Numbered from the stretch's first letter, positions 9,504 to 17,777 are shown. The stretch: DNA of 64,000 nt from Treponema sp. C6A8 (GCF_000619925.1 NZ_JHVB01000001.1:124001-188000), one strand, 5' to 3'. Program-made: numbers and translations. Notes: a model not told the origin generated them from the sequence alone.

Positions 9504-10481
9504 ATGGAAAAGAACGCAAAAATTTATGTTGCCGGACACCGCGGACTTGTTGGCGGTTCCATTGTAAGATGCCTTAAAGAAAAAGGTTATACAAACATTA
9601 TTACAAGAACTCATAAAGAACTTGATTTGCTTAATCAATCTGCCGTAAATGAGTTTTTTGCTGCTGAAAAACCGGAATATGTTTTTCTTGCGGCAGCTCA
9701 TGTTGGTGGAATTGGAGCTAATTCCACTTACCCGGCTGACTTCATTTACCAAAATATGGTAATTGGCTTTAATGTAGTTGAAGCTGCCCGTATTAATGGT
9801 GTAAAGAAGCTGATGAACCTTGGTTCAACTTGTATCTACCCTAAAATGGCAGAACAGCCGATAAAAGAAGAATCTCTTCTTACAGGTCCTCTTGAACCGA
9901 CAAATGATGCCTATGCCCTTGCAAAAATCAGCGTAATTAAGCTTTGTACTGCTTATAACAAACAGCATGGAACAAACTTTCTCAGCGTTATGCCTACAAA
10001 CCTTTACGGGTTAGGGGATAATTACGAATTACAGGGAAGTCACGTTTTCCCAGCTATGATTCGCAGGTTCCATGAAGCAAAGGCGAGTGGGGAAGATGTA
10101 GTACACCTTTGGGGTGATGGTTCTCCGCTTCGTGAGTTCCTATATGCAGGCGACCTTGCAGATGCTGTCGTTTACCTTATGGAAAATAAAGACGCAGCAG
10201 ATTTGAGAACTCCTACAGGAGATTTCGTAAACGTTGGAACCGGTAAAGAGTGCACTATCAAAGAACTTGCAGAAACTATAGAAGATGTCGTGTATGCTGA
10301 TGTCCGTAAAGATGGTCGTAAATGCAAAATGGAATGGGATATCTCAAAGCCGAATGGTACACCACGAAAACTGTGTGATGTAACCCGTCTGAACGCGCTT
10401 GGTTGGAAAGCTAAAGTTGATGTGCGGGAAGGTGTAAAAATCGCATACGATGATTTCCTTCATGGGGAAGTAAGGAAGTAA
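9504..10481 (+). CDS. fcl: GDP-L-fucose synthase
   Basis: 325 aa, the usual size. It epimerises and reduces the Gmd product to GDP-L-fucose. Rossmann motif GHRGLVGGSI near residues 11-20; AAAHVGGIGANSTYPADFI near 63-81; the catalytic Ser in NLGSTCIYPK near 105-114; YALAK (YxxxK) near 136-140; NLYGLGDNY near 166-174. It is coupled to gmd by a 3-base gap. A hairpin with a T-rich tail follows its stop codon. Confidence 0.96.
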   Translation: MEKNAKIYVAGHRGLVGGSIVRCLKEKGYTNIITRTHKELDLLNQSAVNEFFAAEKPEYVFLAAAHVGGIGANSTYPADFIYQNMVIGFNVVEAARINGVKKLMNLGSTCIYPKMAEQPIKEESLLTGPLEPTNDAYALAKISVIKLCTAYNKQHGTNFLSVMPTNLYGLGDNYELQGSHVFPAMIRRFHEAKASGEDVVHLWGDGSPLREFLYAGDLADAVVYLMENKDAADLRTPTGDFVNVGTGKECTIKELAETIEDVVYADVRKDGRKCKMEWDISKPNGTPRKLCDVTRLNALGWKAKVDVREGVKIAYDDFLHGEVRK

Positions 10482-10485
10482 ATTT

Positions 10486-10522
10486 AAAAAGAGGGCATCC
10501 GTTTGGATGTCCTTTATTGTTT
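10486..10522 (+). terminator. Hairpin with T-rich tail between fcl and manC
   Basis: GGGCATCC (10493-10500), loop GTTT, GGATGTCC (10505-10512), then TTTATTGTTT. The eight-pair stem has one G-T wobble, with an A-tract on its 5' side. It resembles a factor-independent terminator, or an mRNA processing or stabilising hairpin, placed between two genes of one pathway, so read-through or partial termination before manC is likely. Confidence 0.6.
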
Positions 10523-10532
10523 CGAGGTAACT

Positions 10533-11597
10533 ATGTCAACAATTATTCCAATTATTCTTTCCGGTGGGGCTGGAACCCGCCTTTGGCCTCTTTCCTGGGG
10601 CGATCATCCGAAACAATTTTTGTCGCTTGTAAGTGATAAGACAATGATTCAGGAAACTTTGCTTCGTCTTAAAGGTCTTGAAACTGGAAATCCTGTTATT
10701 TCTTGTGGAGAAGGATACCGATTCTTGGTCGCACAGCAGATTGGCGAAGTAACTGACAAGAAGCCTACAATCCTTCTTGAATCTATGGCAAAAAATACAG
10801 CGCCAGCAATTGCCGCTGCTTGTTGTGCCGCAATGAAGCAGGATAAAGATGCCGTTGTAGTTGTTCTTCCAAGCGACCATGTTATTGCAGACGTTTCTGC
10901 TTTCCAGAATGCAGTAAAAACTGCGGCTCTTAATGCAGAAAAAGGCTATCTTGTTACTTTCGGAATTGTACCGACATTTCCTTCAACTGGTTATGGATAC
11001 GTAAAAGCTGCTGGGGCAGAAACTGACGGTGCTTTTACTCTTGAGAAGTTTGTTGAAAAACCATGCCTTGAAAAAGCTCAGGAATATCTTGCAAGCGGTG
11101 AGTATGCATGGAACAGCGGAATGTTTGTTTTCAAGGCATCAACTTTCCTGGACGAATTGAAAGTTCACAATCCTGAAATGGCAGCACTTCCTATCGAGGC
11201 TTTTGAAAAAGCAAGTGTAGAGACAGATTTTATCCGCCTTGATAAGGATTCATTCGGTAAAATCAAAGGTGATTCCATTGACTATGCCGTCATGGAGAAA
11301 ACTTCAAAGGGAAAAATCGTTAAGCTTAATGCCGGCTGGGATGATGTAGGTTCAGGGACTGCCCTTTATGACATCAGCAAGAAGGACGAGAATCAGAATG
11401 TCGTAAAAGGTGATGTTATTACTCTTGATACTGCAACAAGCTATATCCGGGGCGGTCAGCGTACAATTGCGACAATCGGTCTTGATAATATTGTAGTTGT
11501 CGATAGCGATGATTCACTTTTGATTGCTTCAAAAGATAAAATCCAAGACGTAAAGAAAATCGCAGAAGAAATGAAAAAAAGAGAAGCAAAGCTGTGA
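10533..11597 (+). CDS. manC: Mannose-1-phosphate guanylyltransferase
   Basis: About 354 aa from ATG 10533, preceded by CGAGG; an in-frame upstream start at 10503 lies inside the hairpin tail and is less likely. It makes GDP-mannose from mannose-1-phosphate and GTP, feeding Gmd. Nucleotidyl-transferase motifs: ILSGGAGTRLWPLSW at residues 7-21, VLPSDHVI, FVEKP and WNSGMF. It is the short form, without the C-terminal cupin-type phosphomannose isomerase domain of bifunctional ManC/AlgA. No separate manA is seen in the window. Confidence 0.93.
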   Translation: MSTIIPIILSGGAGTRLWPLSWGDHPKQFLSLVSDKTMIQETLLRLKGLETGNPVISCGEGYRFLVAQQIGEVTDKKPTILLESMAKNTAPAIAAACCAAMKQDKDAVVVVLPSDHVIADVSAFQNAVKTAALNAEKGYLVTFGIVPTFPSTGYGYVKAAGAETDGAFTLEKFVEKPCLEKAQEYLASGEYAWNSGMFVFKASTFLDELKVHNPEMAALPIEAFEKASVETDFIRLDKDSFGKIKGDSIDYAVMEKTSKGKIVKLNAGWDDVGSGTALYDISKKDENQNVVKGDVITLDTATSYIRGGQRTIATIGLDNIVVVDSDDSLLIASKDKIQDVKKIAEEMKKREAKL

Positions 11598-11937
11598 AAC
11601 AAGCACTTCTTTTTCTATTAGAGTTCACTGATTTCAACCACACCTAAGTTCAGTGAACACCCTAACAGAGTATCATATTTGTTACTCATTTACACAGAAA
11701 ATTTTACAAGGTCAGAAATATGGGTGAACAGAAAGAAAGTGTCGTTAGCGATAAAAATTAATTCGTGTCAATTTCTTTTCTTTGATCTAAATTACTCATC
11801 AATAAAAGATAAGCTTAAGTCATTTATTGTAATTTAATATTTGTTTAGCAGATTCAAAATTTCTACGAAGAATAAGAAGTTCAAAATATATAATTAGTTT
11901 CAAAATGACGAATATCTATTTTAAGCTTTATAACGTC
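11598..11937. other. Convergent intergenic region with inverted repeat
   Basis: 340 bases between manC (rightward) and the reverse transcriptase (leftward). GTTCACTGA (11623-11631) and TCAGTGAAC (11650-11658) form a perfect 9-bp inverted repeat with an 18-base loop shortly after the manC stop. No T-run follows. The rest is AT-rich and shows no gene. Confidence 0.5.
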
Positions 11938-13080
11938 TTAAATATTGAAGAAATCTGTATCTATTTGATATTTTTTTTTTAATTTTTTTACATAGTTTGA
12001 ATCTATTTGTTCTGCATAAGATAAAAGCCCATGGATGTATGCTGTTGCTCCAAAAACGGTATTAAACCCCCTATTTAAAGTATGTTGTATTTTGTCTTTT
12101 TTAAAGTAGAATAAATGACATTCTAATATGTTTCTAAAATGTTTTGTAAGTTTAACATCAGAAGAATTTACATTTATTCCTAAAATATTTTTACATTTTC
12201 CTGGGCGAAAAATCTTTGTTTTATTTTTATTAGGTTCAAAACCATGGGAAATAATAATTGAATATACTGAGTTTAAAACCTTCCTAATATGTGTATCATC
12301 AATTTGTTTTGAATTAGTAGAAATAAAAATATCATCAGCATATCTTGAATAATTAAAATCTAAATCTATGGATTGAAGGAAATTATTTATATCTTCATCT
12401 AATTGACTAGTTATTAAATTTGCTAACATAGGACTTGTCGCAGCCCCTTGTGGCAGGAATCCGATTTCAGAATTTTGTAGAAATTTGTATTGTTTATTCT
12501 TATGGTATATAAATTTTGATGGAAGAGTATCTATTGTCTTATTTCTGCTATCGTTAACTGTACAGATTCTAGCTAATTGAAAAGATAATAATTTATTATA
12601 GCCTAATTTGTGAAAATAGTTGTAAACATCAATTTCTGATATAGATTCAAAATAATTTTTAATATCAAATTTAATAAGCCAAGATTGATTACAATGAATT
12701 GATGCACAATCTCTGATACTAAGACCTTTCCTAAAAGCATAAGAAAAGTCAGAGATATTTGTATCTTTTTGAAGAATTTCTCTATTTATCCATTGTTGAA
12801 TTCTAAGTAAATTATAATTGGGGGAATAAATTCTTCTTGTTCCACCAGATCTCTTTCTGATTGAAAAATGTTTATAATTATCTATTTGATTATAGGTATA
12901 TCTTTTTAAGGCAGGGTAGGGAATATTCAATATTTTCGATAAATGATTTATAGTTAAAATGCAGGGAAAAGGAGTCTTTGAAAAATGAGTATAAATTTTG
13001 ATAGCATTATTAATTATTGAAAGAGATAACCCCTTTTTTAGTGCTGTTTTTCTATAAAGAGCAGGCTGCCAAATTTTCAT
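11938..13080 (-). CDS. Retron-type reverse transcriptase
   Basis: 380 aa, with no maturase or endonuclease domain, which argues against a group II intron. RT core: KRSGGTRRIYSPNYNLLRIQ near residues 78-97, FRKGLSIRDCASIH near 127-140 (the retron NAxxH-like region), KFDIKNYFESI (first catalytic Asp), FLPQGAATSPMLANL near 206-220 (typical retron LPQGxxTSP), YSRYADDIFIS near 244-254 (catalytic YxDD), then NKTKIFRPGKCKNILGINVN in place of the VTG segment. It would prime on a folded upstream RNA and make a hybrid RNA-DNA. It lies 163 bases downstream of the PRTase gene, that spacer being the place where retrons keep their msr-msd RNA. Confidence 0.85.
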   Translation of the reverse strand: MKIWQPALYRKTALKKGLSLSIINNAIKIYTHFSKTPFPCILTINHLSKILNIPYPALKRYTYNQIDNYKHFSIRKRSGGTRRIYSPNYNLLRIQQWINREILQKDTNISDFSYAFRKGLSIRDCASIHCNQSWLIKFDIKNYFESISEIDVYNYFHKLGYNKLLSFQLARICTVNDSRNKTIDTLPSKFIYHKNKQYKFLQNSEIGFLPQGAATSPMLANLITSQLDEDINNFLQSIDLDFNYSRYADDIFISTNSKQIDDTHIRKVLNSVYSIIISHGFEPNKNKTKIFRPGKCKNILGINVNSSDVKLTKHFRNILECHLFYFKKDKIQHTLNRGFNTVFGATAYIHGLLSYAEQIDSNYVKKLKKKYQIDTDFFNI

Positions 13081-13243
13081 CTACTTTAACCATGATGTAT
13101 ATCTATCAATGGAAACGACCCAAGCCACTGCGTAGGAACGAGGCTTCCATTGACAGAAATATTAAGCGGTCGATTTTACCAAGAAAAACAGAAATCTGTC
13201 TTTCCAAATGTTTTTAAAACAGGTCTCATTACGAGTAGCTAGA
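13081..13243 (-). ncRNA. Candidate retron msr-msd RNA
   Basis: The 163-base non-coding spacer directly before the RT start, read on the minus strand. It begins with TCTAGC, containing the TAGC context in which retron RNAs carry their branching G. Next is an imperfect nine-pair hairpin centred on ACAGA-TT-TCTGT. A larger hairpin has TCAATGGAA (5' arm) and TTCCATTGA (3' arm), with an inner AAGCC/GGCTT stem around a 15-base loop. The a1/a2 terminal pairing is weak (TCTA/TAGA), so the exact ends are uncertain. Position and structure fit a retron RNA; sequence similarity to a known type could not be tested. Confidence 0.5.
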
Positions 13244-14440
13244 CTAATAATTTGGTGCCTGCAATGAAGTAGGATAATAAAAATCATAATTTTCTTCAAT
13301 ATTTGTTTTTGTTTTTTCTTTTTTTCGTTTATTAATCTTTTTTAGTACTAAATATCCTTGTTCTGTAATTTCTTCATTTGGACCAATCCAATTAAATTGT
13401 TTTAATTCTTTTATATAGTAATCCAATTGAAAGTTATTTAAATCTAAAAATTTCTTTACAGAATCTTGATTACCACGAAATTTACTAAGATATTTTAAAA
13501 TAAGAATACTTTTTTTTGTGTCACTTCGAAGAATATAGCTATTCTTTTTTACATAAATTTTTAGTTTTGCATATAAAGTATAAATAAATTGATAAGATCC
13601 AATAAATGATGATGAAATTTCGAAATTTGGTCTTGTATACATTAATGGAATCCATACATTTTCTTTTTCACCCCATATAATAATAGGTACATTATTTGGA
13701 CATTTATGTGAATAAATATACAAGCTGAATGAATCCTTATAACCAAGAGCTTTTTCTGGATCAATTAGATTCCCATACTTAAGGCAAATATTCTCTATTT
13801 TTTGTCTTTTCTTTAAATCCCAATCCTTTGCTCCGTATGAAGCATGTATGTTATAAAAAATATTATTACGCGGTATGTATTTATTGTAATAAACAAGAGT
13901 ATGCATTCCCTGTGATGACAAGTTATGAGAGTAAACATGAAAAGAGATTAATTTTGAGGACCACCAACTTTTTATTGTTTTGTTTCTGAAAAAGAATTTA
14001 AAAAAATCATAGATTTGTGTACCAGATGCGCCAATATCATTTATAAAAATAATATTACGGACTTTATTAGCTTTCATACTTTGTAAACTGGGATGATCAA
14101 ATAAATTATTGTCCTTATTATAATTTTTTCGAAAATCTCTAATAAAGTGTGCGATTTCTCCTTGGCTTCCGACTCCAATATCATTATTAATCTTAATTGG
14201 TTTTGCAGAATAGTCCGGAAAATAATCTACCTCAGAACGGAGAATATCACGTACGGCAAATAATGCAATGTTTCCTGTTAATTTATTAATGTAAGCTAAT
14301 AAATCATTTGTCATTGACTTAATGAAATTGTCATGTGTTATGAATATTAAACTTTCAACAAGTTCCTTTGCATAATATTTATCCTGGGGTGCAAATTGTT
14401 TAATCCATTTATTGTAATTAGGTATAAAAGAAGGATCCAT
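13244..14440 (-). CDS. Retron accessory protein: PRTase-like plus winged helix
   Basis: 398 aa. The middle carries the phosphoribosyltransferase PRPP-loop motif IIFINDIGASGTQ near residues 128-140, after a long hydrophobic strand. The second half of the usual acidic pair is kept but the first is Asn. The C-terminal ~80 residues (LILKYLSKFRGNQDSVKKFL, then LKQFNWIGPNEEITEQGYLV) look like a winged helix-turn-helix. PRTase joined to a winged helix is the effector or regulator partner described for type III retrons. It is upstream of the candidate RNA and the RT on the same strand. Whether it still binds PRPP is doubtful given the changed residue. Confidence 0.7.
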   Translation of the reverse strand: MDPSFIPNYNKWIKQFAPQDKYYAKELVESLIFITHDNFIKSMTNDLLAYINKLTGNIALFAVRDILRSEVDYFPDYSAKPIKINNDIGVGSQGEIAHFIRDFRKNYNKDNNLFDHPSLQSMKANKVRNIIFINDIGASGTQIYDFFKFFFRNKTIKSWWSSKLISFHVYSHNLSSQGMHTLVYYNKYIPRNNIFYNIHASYGAKDWDLKKRQKIENICLKYGNLIDPEKALGYKDSFSLYIYSHKCPNNVPIIIWGEKENVWIPLMYTRPNFEISSSFIGSYQFIYTLYAKLKIYVKKNSYILRSDTKKSILILKYLSKFRGNQDSVKKFLDLNNFQLDYYIKELKQFNWIGPNEEITEQGYLVLKKINKRKKEKTKTNIEENYDFYYPTSLQAPNY

Positions 14441-14599
14441 AATTATTCCAAAAAAAAGTATTTGTGTTTATTTTAGCTTATTACAGTATATTTATAAATA
14501 TAAGAATATTATAATTTAAAACTTCTTGAAGAAACTTCACTTTACAATAAAATTGTTGTATAAGGCGTACTTAAAGCTACAGAAACATAAAGTGATTAT

Positions 14600-15313
14600 T
14601 TAAGATTTTTCCATTCTGGAAAAATCTTCAGCAGTTTTAGCAGTAACAGCTTTTCCTTTGATAAATTTTGCTTTTACACGAATAGTTTTTCCCCGCATTT
14701 TCGTGTAGCGTTCGTCTCTGAAAGTCATAAAATAAGTCCCTTTGATATAAGGAGATTTTTCGCCACCGCTTCTAATTATTTCTTTAATATCTTCAGAAGC
14801 GGATAGTTTACAAGTTTTTTCCGGAGATAAATTAGCTTCCATATTTTCAGGAATTCCATCAACAATACATTCTGGATAACAATCCATATACATAATAGTA
14901 TTAATGCAGAGTTGAAACGATTTTACTTTAAGTTTTGCTTTTTCTTCTTTACTTTTCAAAAAAAAACTGATAAGTATCATCTGTTATTTCAAAGCCACCT
15001 GTAACATCTTTACAACAGATTGTAATTAAATGGTTGTCATATAACATGAATTTAAGTGCATAGCTATATTCTTCATCTGGAATACGAACTGCAAAGCAAT
15101 AAACACTTACTTCTATATTTCCATGGTATGTGTCTGTGTTAGAGTCGGGAGAAAATCGCCATTTGAAGGTGCGTACGATTTCCTCCCGACTCTAACACGG
15201 AAACGGAATCCTCTCCGCTGGTTAACTGAAAGAACTTTGTCATATACTGCTTTAGAGTTTGAAGTTCTAAACGAGGATAAAAAGTCTGCATAATGATAAT
15301 ATTTATGCGACAT
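14600..15313 (-). pseudogene. Decayed gene of unknown function
   Basis: Three pieces in different minus-strand frames read as one former protein. The N-terminus from ATG 15313 starts MSHKYYHYADFLSSFRTSN and runs into a palindrome at 15136-15198. A middle piece (IEVSVYCFAVRIPDEEYSY, then DVTGGFEITDDTYQFF) shifts frame at a run of nine A on the plus strand (14958-14966). The C-terminus (LKSKEEKAKLKVKSF to TAEDFSRMEKS) ends at 14600. Dropping one base of the nine restores YQFFLKSKEEK. I do not recognise the family. It is cytoplasmic-looking, with no signal or membrane segment. It sits between the retron and an uncharacterised nuclease unit. Confidence 0.65.
15136..15198. repeat. 63-bp near-perfect palindrome inside a decayed gene
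   Basis: Arms GTGTTAGAGTCGGGAG (15136-15151) and CTCCCGACTCTAACAC (15183-15198) are perfect 16-bp inverts. Allowing one mismatch, the match extends 7 bases inwards, leaving a 17-base centre, and weakly outwards. GC content is higher than in the surroundings. It interrupts a coding sequence, so it looks like a small inserted element (MITE- or REP-like). No second copy was found in this window, and no target duplication is obvious. Confidence 0.7.
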
Positions 15314-15319
15314 CTATGT

Positions 15320-15343
15320 TGACATTTTCCGGATACAATGTCA
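15320..15343. promoter_or_regulatory. Inverted repeat, possible operator
   Basis: TGACATT (15320-15326) and AATGTCA (15337-15343) form a perfect inverted repeat with a 10-base spacer. It sits 7 bases upstream of the start of the decayed leftward gene and in the intergenic region shared with the rightward gene at 15496. A related half-site pair, TGTC/GACA, lies further right near 15382-15398. Its position suits a repressor site; the regulator is unknown. Confidence 0.35.
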
Positions 15344-15495
15344 GTTGAAAATTATAGGATATGGTGAGTTTTGTCAATAAATATGTCAAAATGGACAAAA
15401 GAATAAGTTATTGATTATTGGCAAAATGAAGAATTTGAACTTGTCGATTCTTCCGACTTATTTGAATAAAATTGATTAACTAGGTTTTATAAACT

Positions 15496-16824
15496 ATGTC
15501 AAATATTGCTTTTGATTTTTTAACAGAAAGTTTCCTCTTTAATGAGTCTGCAACGAATTATGCAAGAAGGTCAATTGATGAAATTGATAAGGAACTTCAT
15601 TCATATCAAGACTACATTTTGAAGCATCTATCAGATATTAATGCTGAAGTTTACAAAGAGTATAACTTTATACAACCGTTATCAAACAAAAGTACGCTAC
15701 CTTCAATGGAAGAATTACTGCAAGGGTGTATTTTTCTTGATACGTACCTTATTGATGATCCTATTTTCAATTTTAATATCAAGCGAATTAAATTTGCAGA
15801 TACAGAAAGAGTTTCTATGGGAATGGAAAAACTTTCTAATGACGAAATCAAAGCAGAGTTGGGTTCATATGCGGAATATATGAAATCTTTGACCGCCGGT
15901 GTAAATGTTGAAAATGGCTATATAAAATTTTATCCGTTCAGTTTGTGGTTACAGCCAGTTTTTAATCCTGTTATAAAGGTTCCAGATTTATCCATTGAAA
16001 ATATACCTAAAAATGTTTACGACTGGTTTCAAAATCAAATAGAAGTAAAAAATCTTGAAAAAAACAGAACTAATCCTAAGTTAAAAATTTCAAACAAAAT
16101 CCTTTTAGAATTTAAGAATGATACAAGTGATAGTGCTTATATTGCACACTATCATGTAATGATCCCTGAAAGATTTGAAAAAGACCATGTTATTGTTAGA
16201 TTCGATGGTAACTATGTTCCCAACGCAATGGAATACAATACTTGGGTTAATGAAGAAATTATAAAGTATATAAAAAGTAAAATTGAGTTTTTTGTATTTA
16301 GAGATAGCATTTGCAATTATTTTAATTCACCAGTGTGTCTTTATAATGATTTTCAGAAAAAGTTTTATAGCACTAATTTTTCTCTTTCACAAAAAAATCA
16401 TATGTATAACCTGGGGTTCGATTTAAATATTCCAGGACTTGATAAGATGGATTTTGACAAAGCAATGAAAATAAGAAAAAATGCTCACTGGAGTTTTATT
16501 GAGTTTCAGAAGAAGATAAAGGAAGATTCAAAACAATTACGAGCAGCCAATGATGAAAAGATTTATAATGACATTATAAAACAGATTGAGAATGATTATC
16601 TGGAAGGAATAAAATCGACAAATACTGTTCTGAAATCCATGAAAAAATTATTCTCCGTAAACAATTTGATAAATATGGGGTTTGCAGTAAATTCATATTA
16701 CACAGGGCAGTTCTCAAAGGTAACAACTGGACTTACTGTTATAAATGGTCTGTATAATGTGTTTGACATTACGAAAACTCAGTTGTCTAATCCGATGTAT
16801 TTTTTGAAGAAGATGTCGAAATAA
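15496..16824 (+). CDS. Uncharacterised protein, first gene of a putative two-gene defence unit
   Basis: 442 aa of no family I recognise. The N-terminus is helical and charged (SIDEIDKELHSYQDYILKHL). The middle holds aromatic-rich stretches (YIKFYPFSLWLQPVFNPV) and a GT-free alpha/beta-looking part (YIAHYHVMIPERFEKDHVIV). The C-terminus (KKLFSVNNLINMGFAVNSYY, then FSKVTTGLTVINGLYNVFDI) is weakly hydrophobic and could form amphipathic or membrane-associating helices. There is no signal peptide. A gene for a PD-(D/E)XK-type nuclease follows after 56 bases on the same strand. The setting between a retron and CBASS suggests an anti-phage or toxin role, as an inference from location only. Confidence 0.6.
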   Translation: MSNIAFDFLTESFLFNESATNYARRSIDEIDKELHSYQDYILKHLSDINAEVYKEYNFIQPLSNKSTLPSMEELLQGCIFLDTYLIDDPIFNFNIKRIKFADTERVSMGMEKLSNDEIKAELGSYAEYMKSLTAGVNVENGYIKFYPFSLWLQPVFNPVIKVPDLSIENIPKNVYDWFQNQIEVKNLEKNRTNPKLKISNKILLEFKNDTSDSAYIAHYHVMIPERFEKDHVIVRFDGNYVPNAMEYNTWVNEEIIKYIKSKIEFFVFRDSICNYFNSPVCLYNDFQKKFYSTNFSLSQKNHMYNLGFDLNIPGLDKMDFDKAMKIRKNAHWSFIEFQKKIKEDSKQLRAANDEKIYNDIIKQIENDYLEGIKSTNTVLKSMKKLFSVNNLINMGFAVNSYYTGQFSKVTTGLTVINGLYNVFDITKTQLSNPMYFLKKMSK

Positions 16825-16880
16825 TGTTGATAAAAAAGCACTTCAATAGGGGATAAAGTTAGTTTCAGCATGGAGAATTT

Positions 16881-17777
16881 ATGACAAATAATTATTTAAC
16901 TGAAATTGAAAGCAATGATCTTTTAGAAAAAGAATTAAAGTTGTTTTTTCGAGGCCAGGATGATTTCTGCTATTATATTCAGATTTATGATAAAGATGAA
17001 ATTCTAAGAGATAAGAATTATACCTGCCATTATGAAATTATGCAAATTCGAAATAGTAATGATTTGTATCATTCTAATGGGAAGATATATGTTGAGATAC
17101 ATTTTGAAAGTGAAACAAATAGTCCAAAATTCATTCCATTGATTGAATCTCTAGTAAAACATGATAAAAGGTTGATGAGTTATGAATGGAGTAGCTTTTG
17201 TCCTGCAATAAGATTGAAGGATAGTGAGTTTGTTGTTGGTGAAAAAGAAAAGATACTAAGTAATCTGGCAGAATTAAAGAATCGAACTTTGCAATGTCTT
17301 CTAGAAAAGTTCAAAGAGATAAAACAAAGTAATGGATTTATAGTTGGGTTTGAATTTGGTAAAGGCAAAAAATCTGCAACAAAGAAGCATTTGCCTGAAA
17401 TTATTAGAGAGGAAACTGAAATAACTGTTATTCATGAGCAAATAAAAGAAAAACTTATTGAAGAATTAAAAAGGGATAAGAATCTTGAAATAGTTTCTGA
17501 GAATGCTGTAAACAAAATTAATTATATTGATATAGCAACTAAGGATAAAAATGGTATAATAACCTTCTATGAAATAAAAACAAATTCAGATGCAAGATTG
17601 TGTGTTAGACAGGCTTTAGGTCAGTTAATGGAATACGCATTTTTTCCAAAAGTTAGAAATGCAAATAAAATAGTTGTTGTAGGAACAGGCTCTAGTACTC
17701 CTGAAATAGATGAATACATAAGTGAATTGAATGAAAAATTCAACATTCCAGTTGCTTATCGCCAAGTAAAACTTTGA
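16881..17777 (+). CDS. Putative PD-(D/E)XK-family nuclease protein
   Basis: 298 aa, start ATG 16881 with GGAG 7 bases upstream. The C-terminal ~110 residues have the nuclease-fold layout: a helix with HEQIKEKLIEELKRDKNLEI, then INYIDIATKDKNG (the Asp), ITFYEIKTNSDARLCVRQAL (ExK) and GQLMEYAFFPKV (Gln-Glu helix), followed by KIVVVGTG. This matches the D...ExK...Q signature of restriction-endonuclease-like folds found in many defence proteins. The N-terminal 160 residues are unassigned and may recognise a target or partner. It forms a two-gene unit with the preceding gene. Confidence 0.68.
   Translation: MTNNYLTEIESNDLLEKELKLFFRGQDDFCYYIQIYDKDEILRDKNYTCHYEIMQIRNSNDLYHSNGKIYVEIHFESETNSPKFIPLIESLVKHDKRLMSYEWSSFCPAIRLKDSEFVVGEKEKILSNLAELKNRTLQCLLEKFKEIKQSNGFIVGFEFGKGKKSATKKHLPEIIREETEITVIHEQIKEKLIEELKRDKNLEIVSENAVNKINYIDIATKDKNGIITFYEIKTNSDARLCVRQALGQLMEYAFFPKVRNANKIVVVGTGSSTPEIDEYISELNEKFNIPVAYRQVKL

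Noticed and set aside
11938..13080. Reverse transcriptase as part of a diversity-generating element or group II intron
   Set aside because: No template/variable repeat pair was seen nearby, the motif is LPQGAATSP rather than the DGR type, and no maturase/HNH domain or intron RNA is present.
15136..15198. Palindrome as an integron attC site
   Set aside because: The arms lack the GTTRRRY / RYYYAAC core pair (GTTAGAG does not fit) and no integrase or cassette array is nearby.
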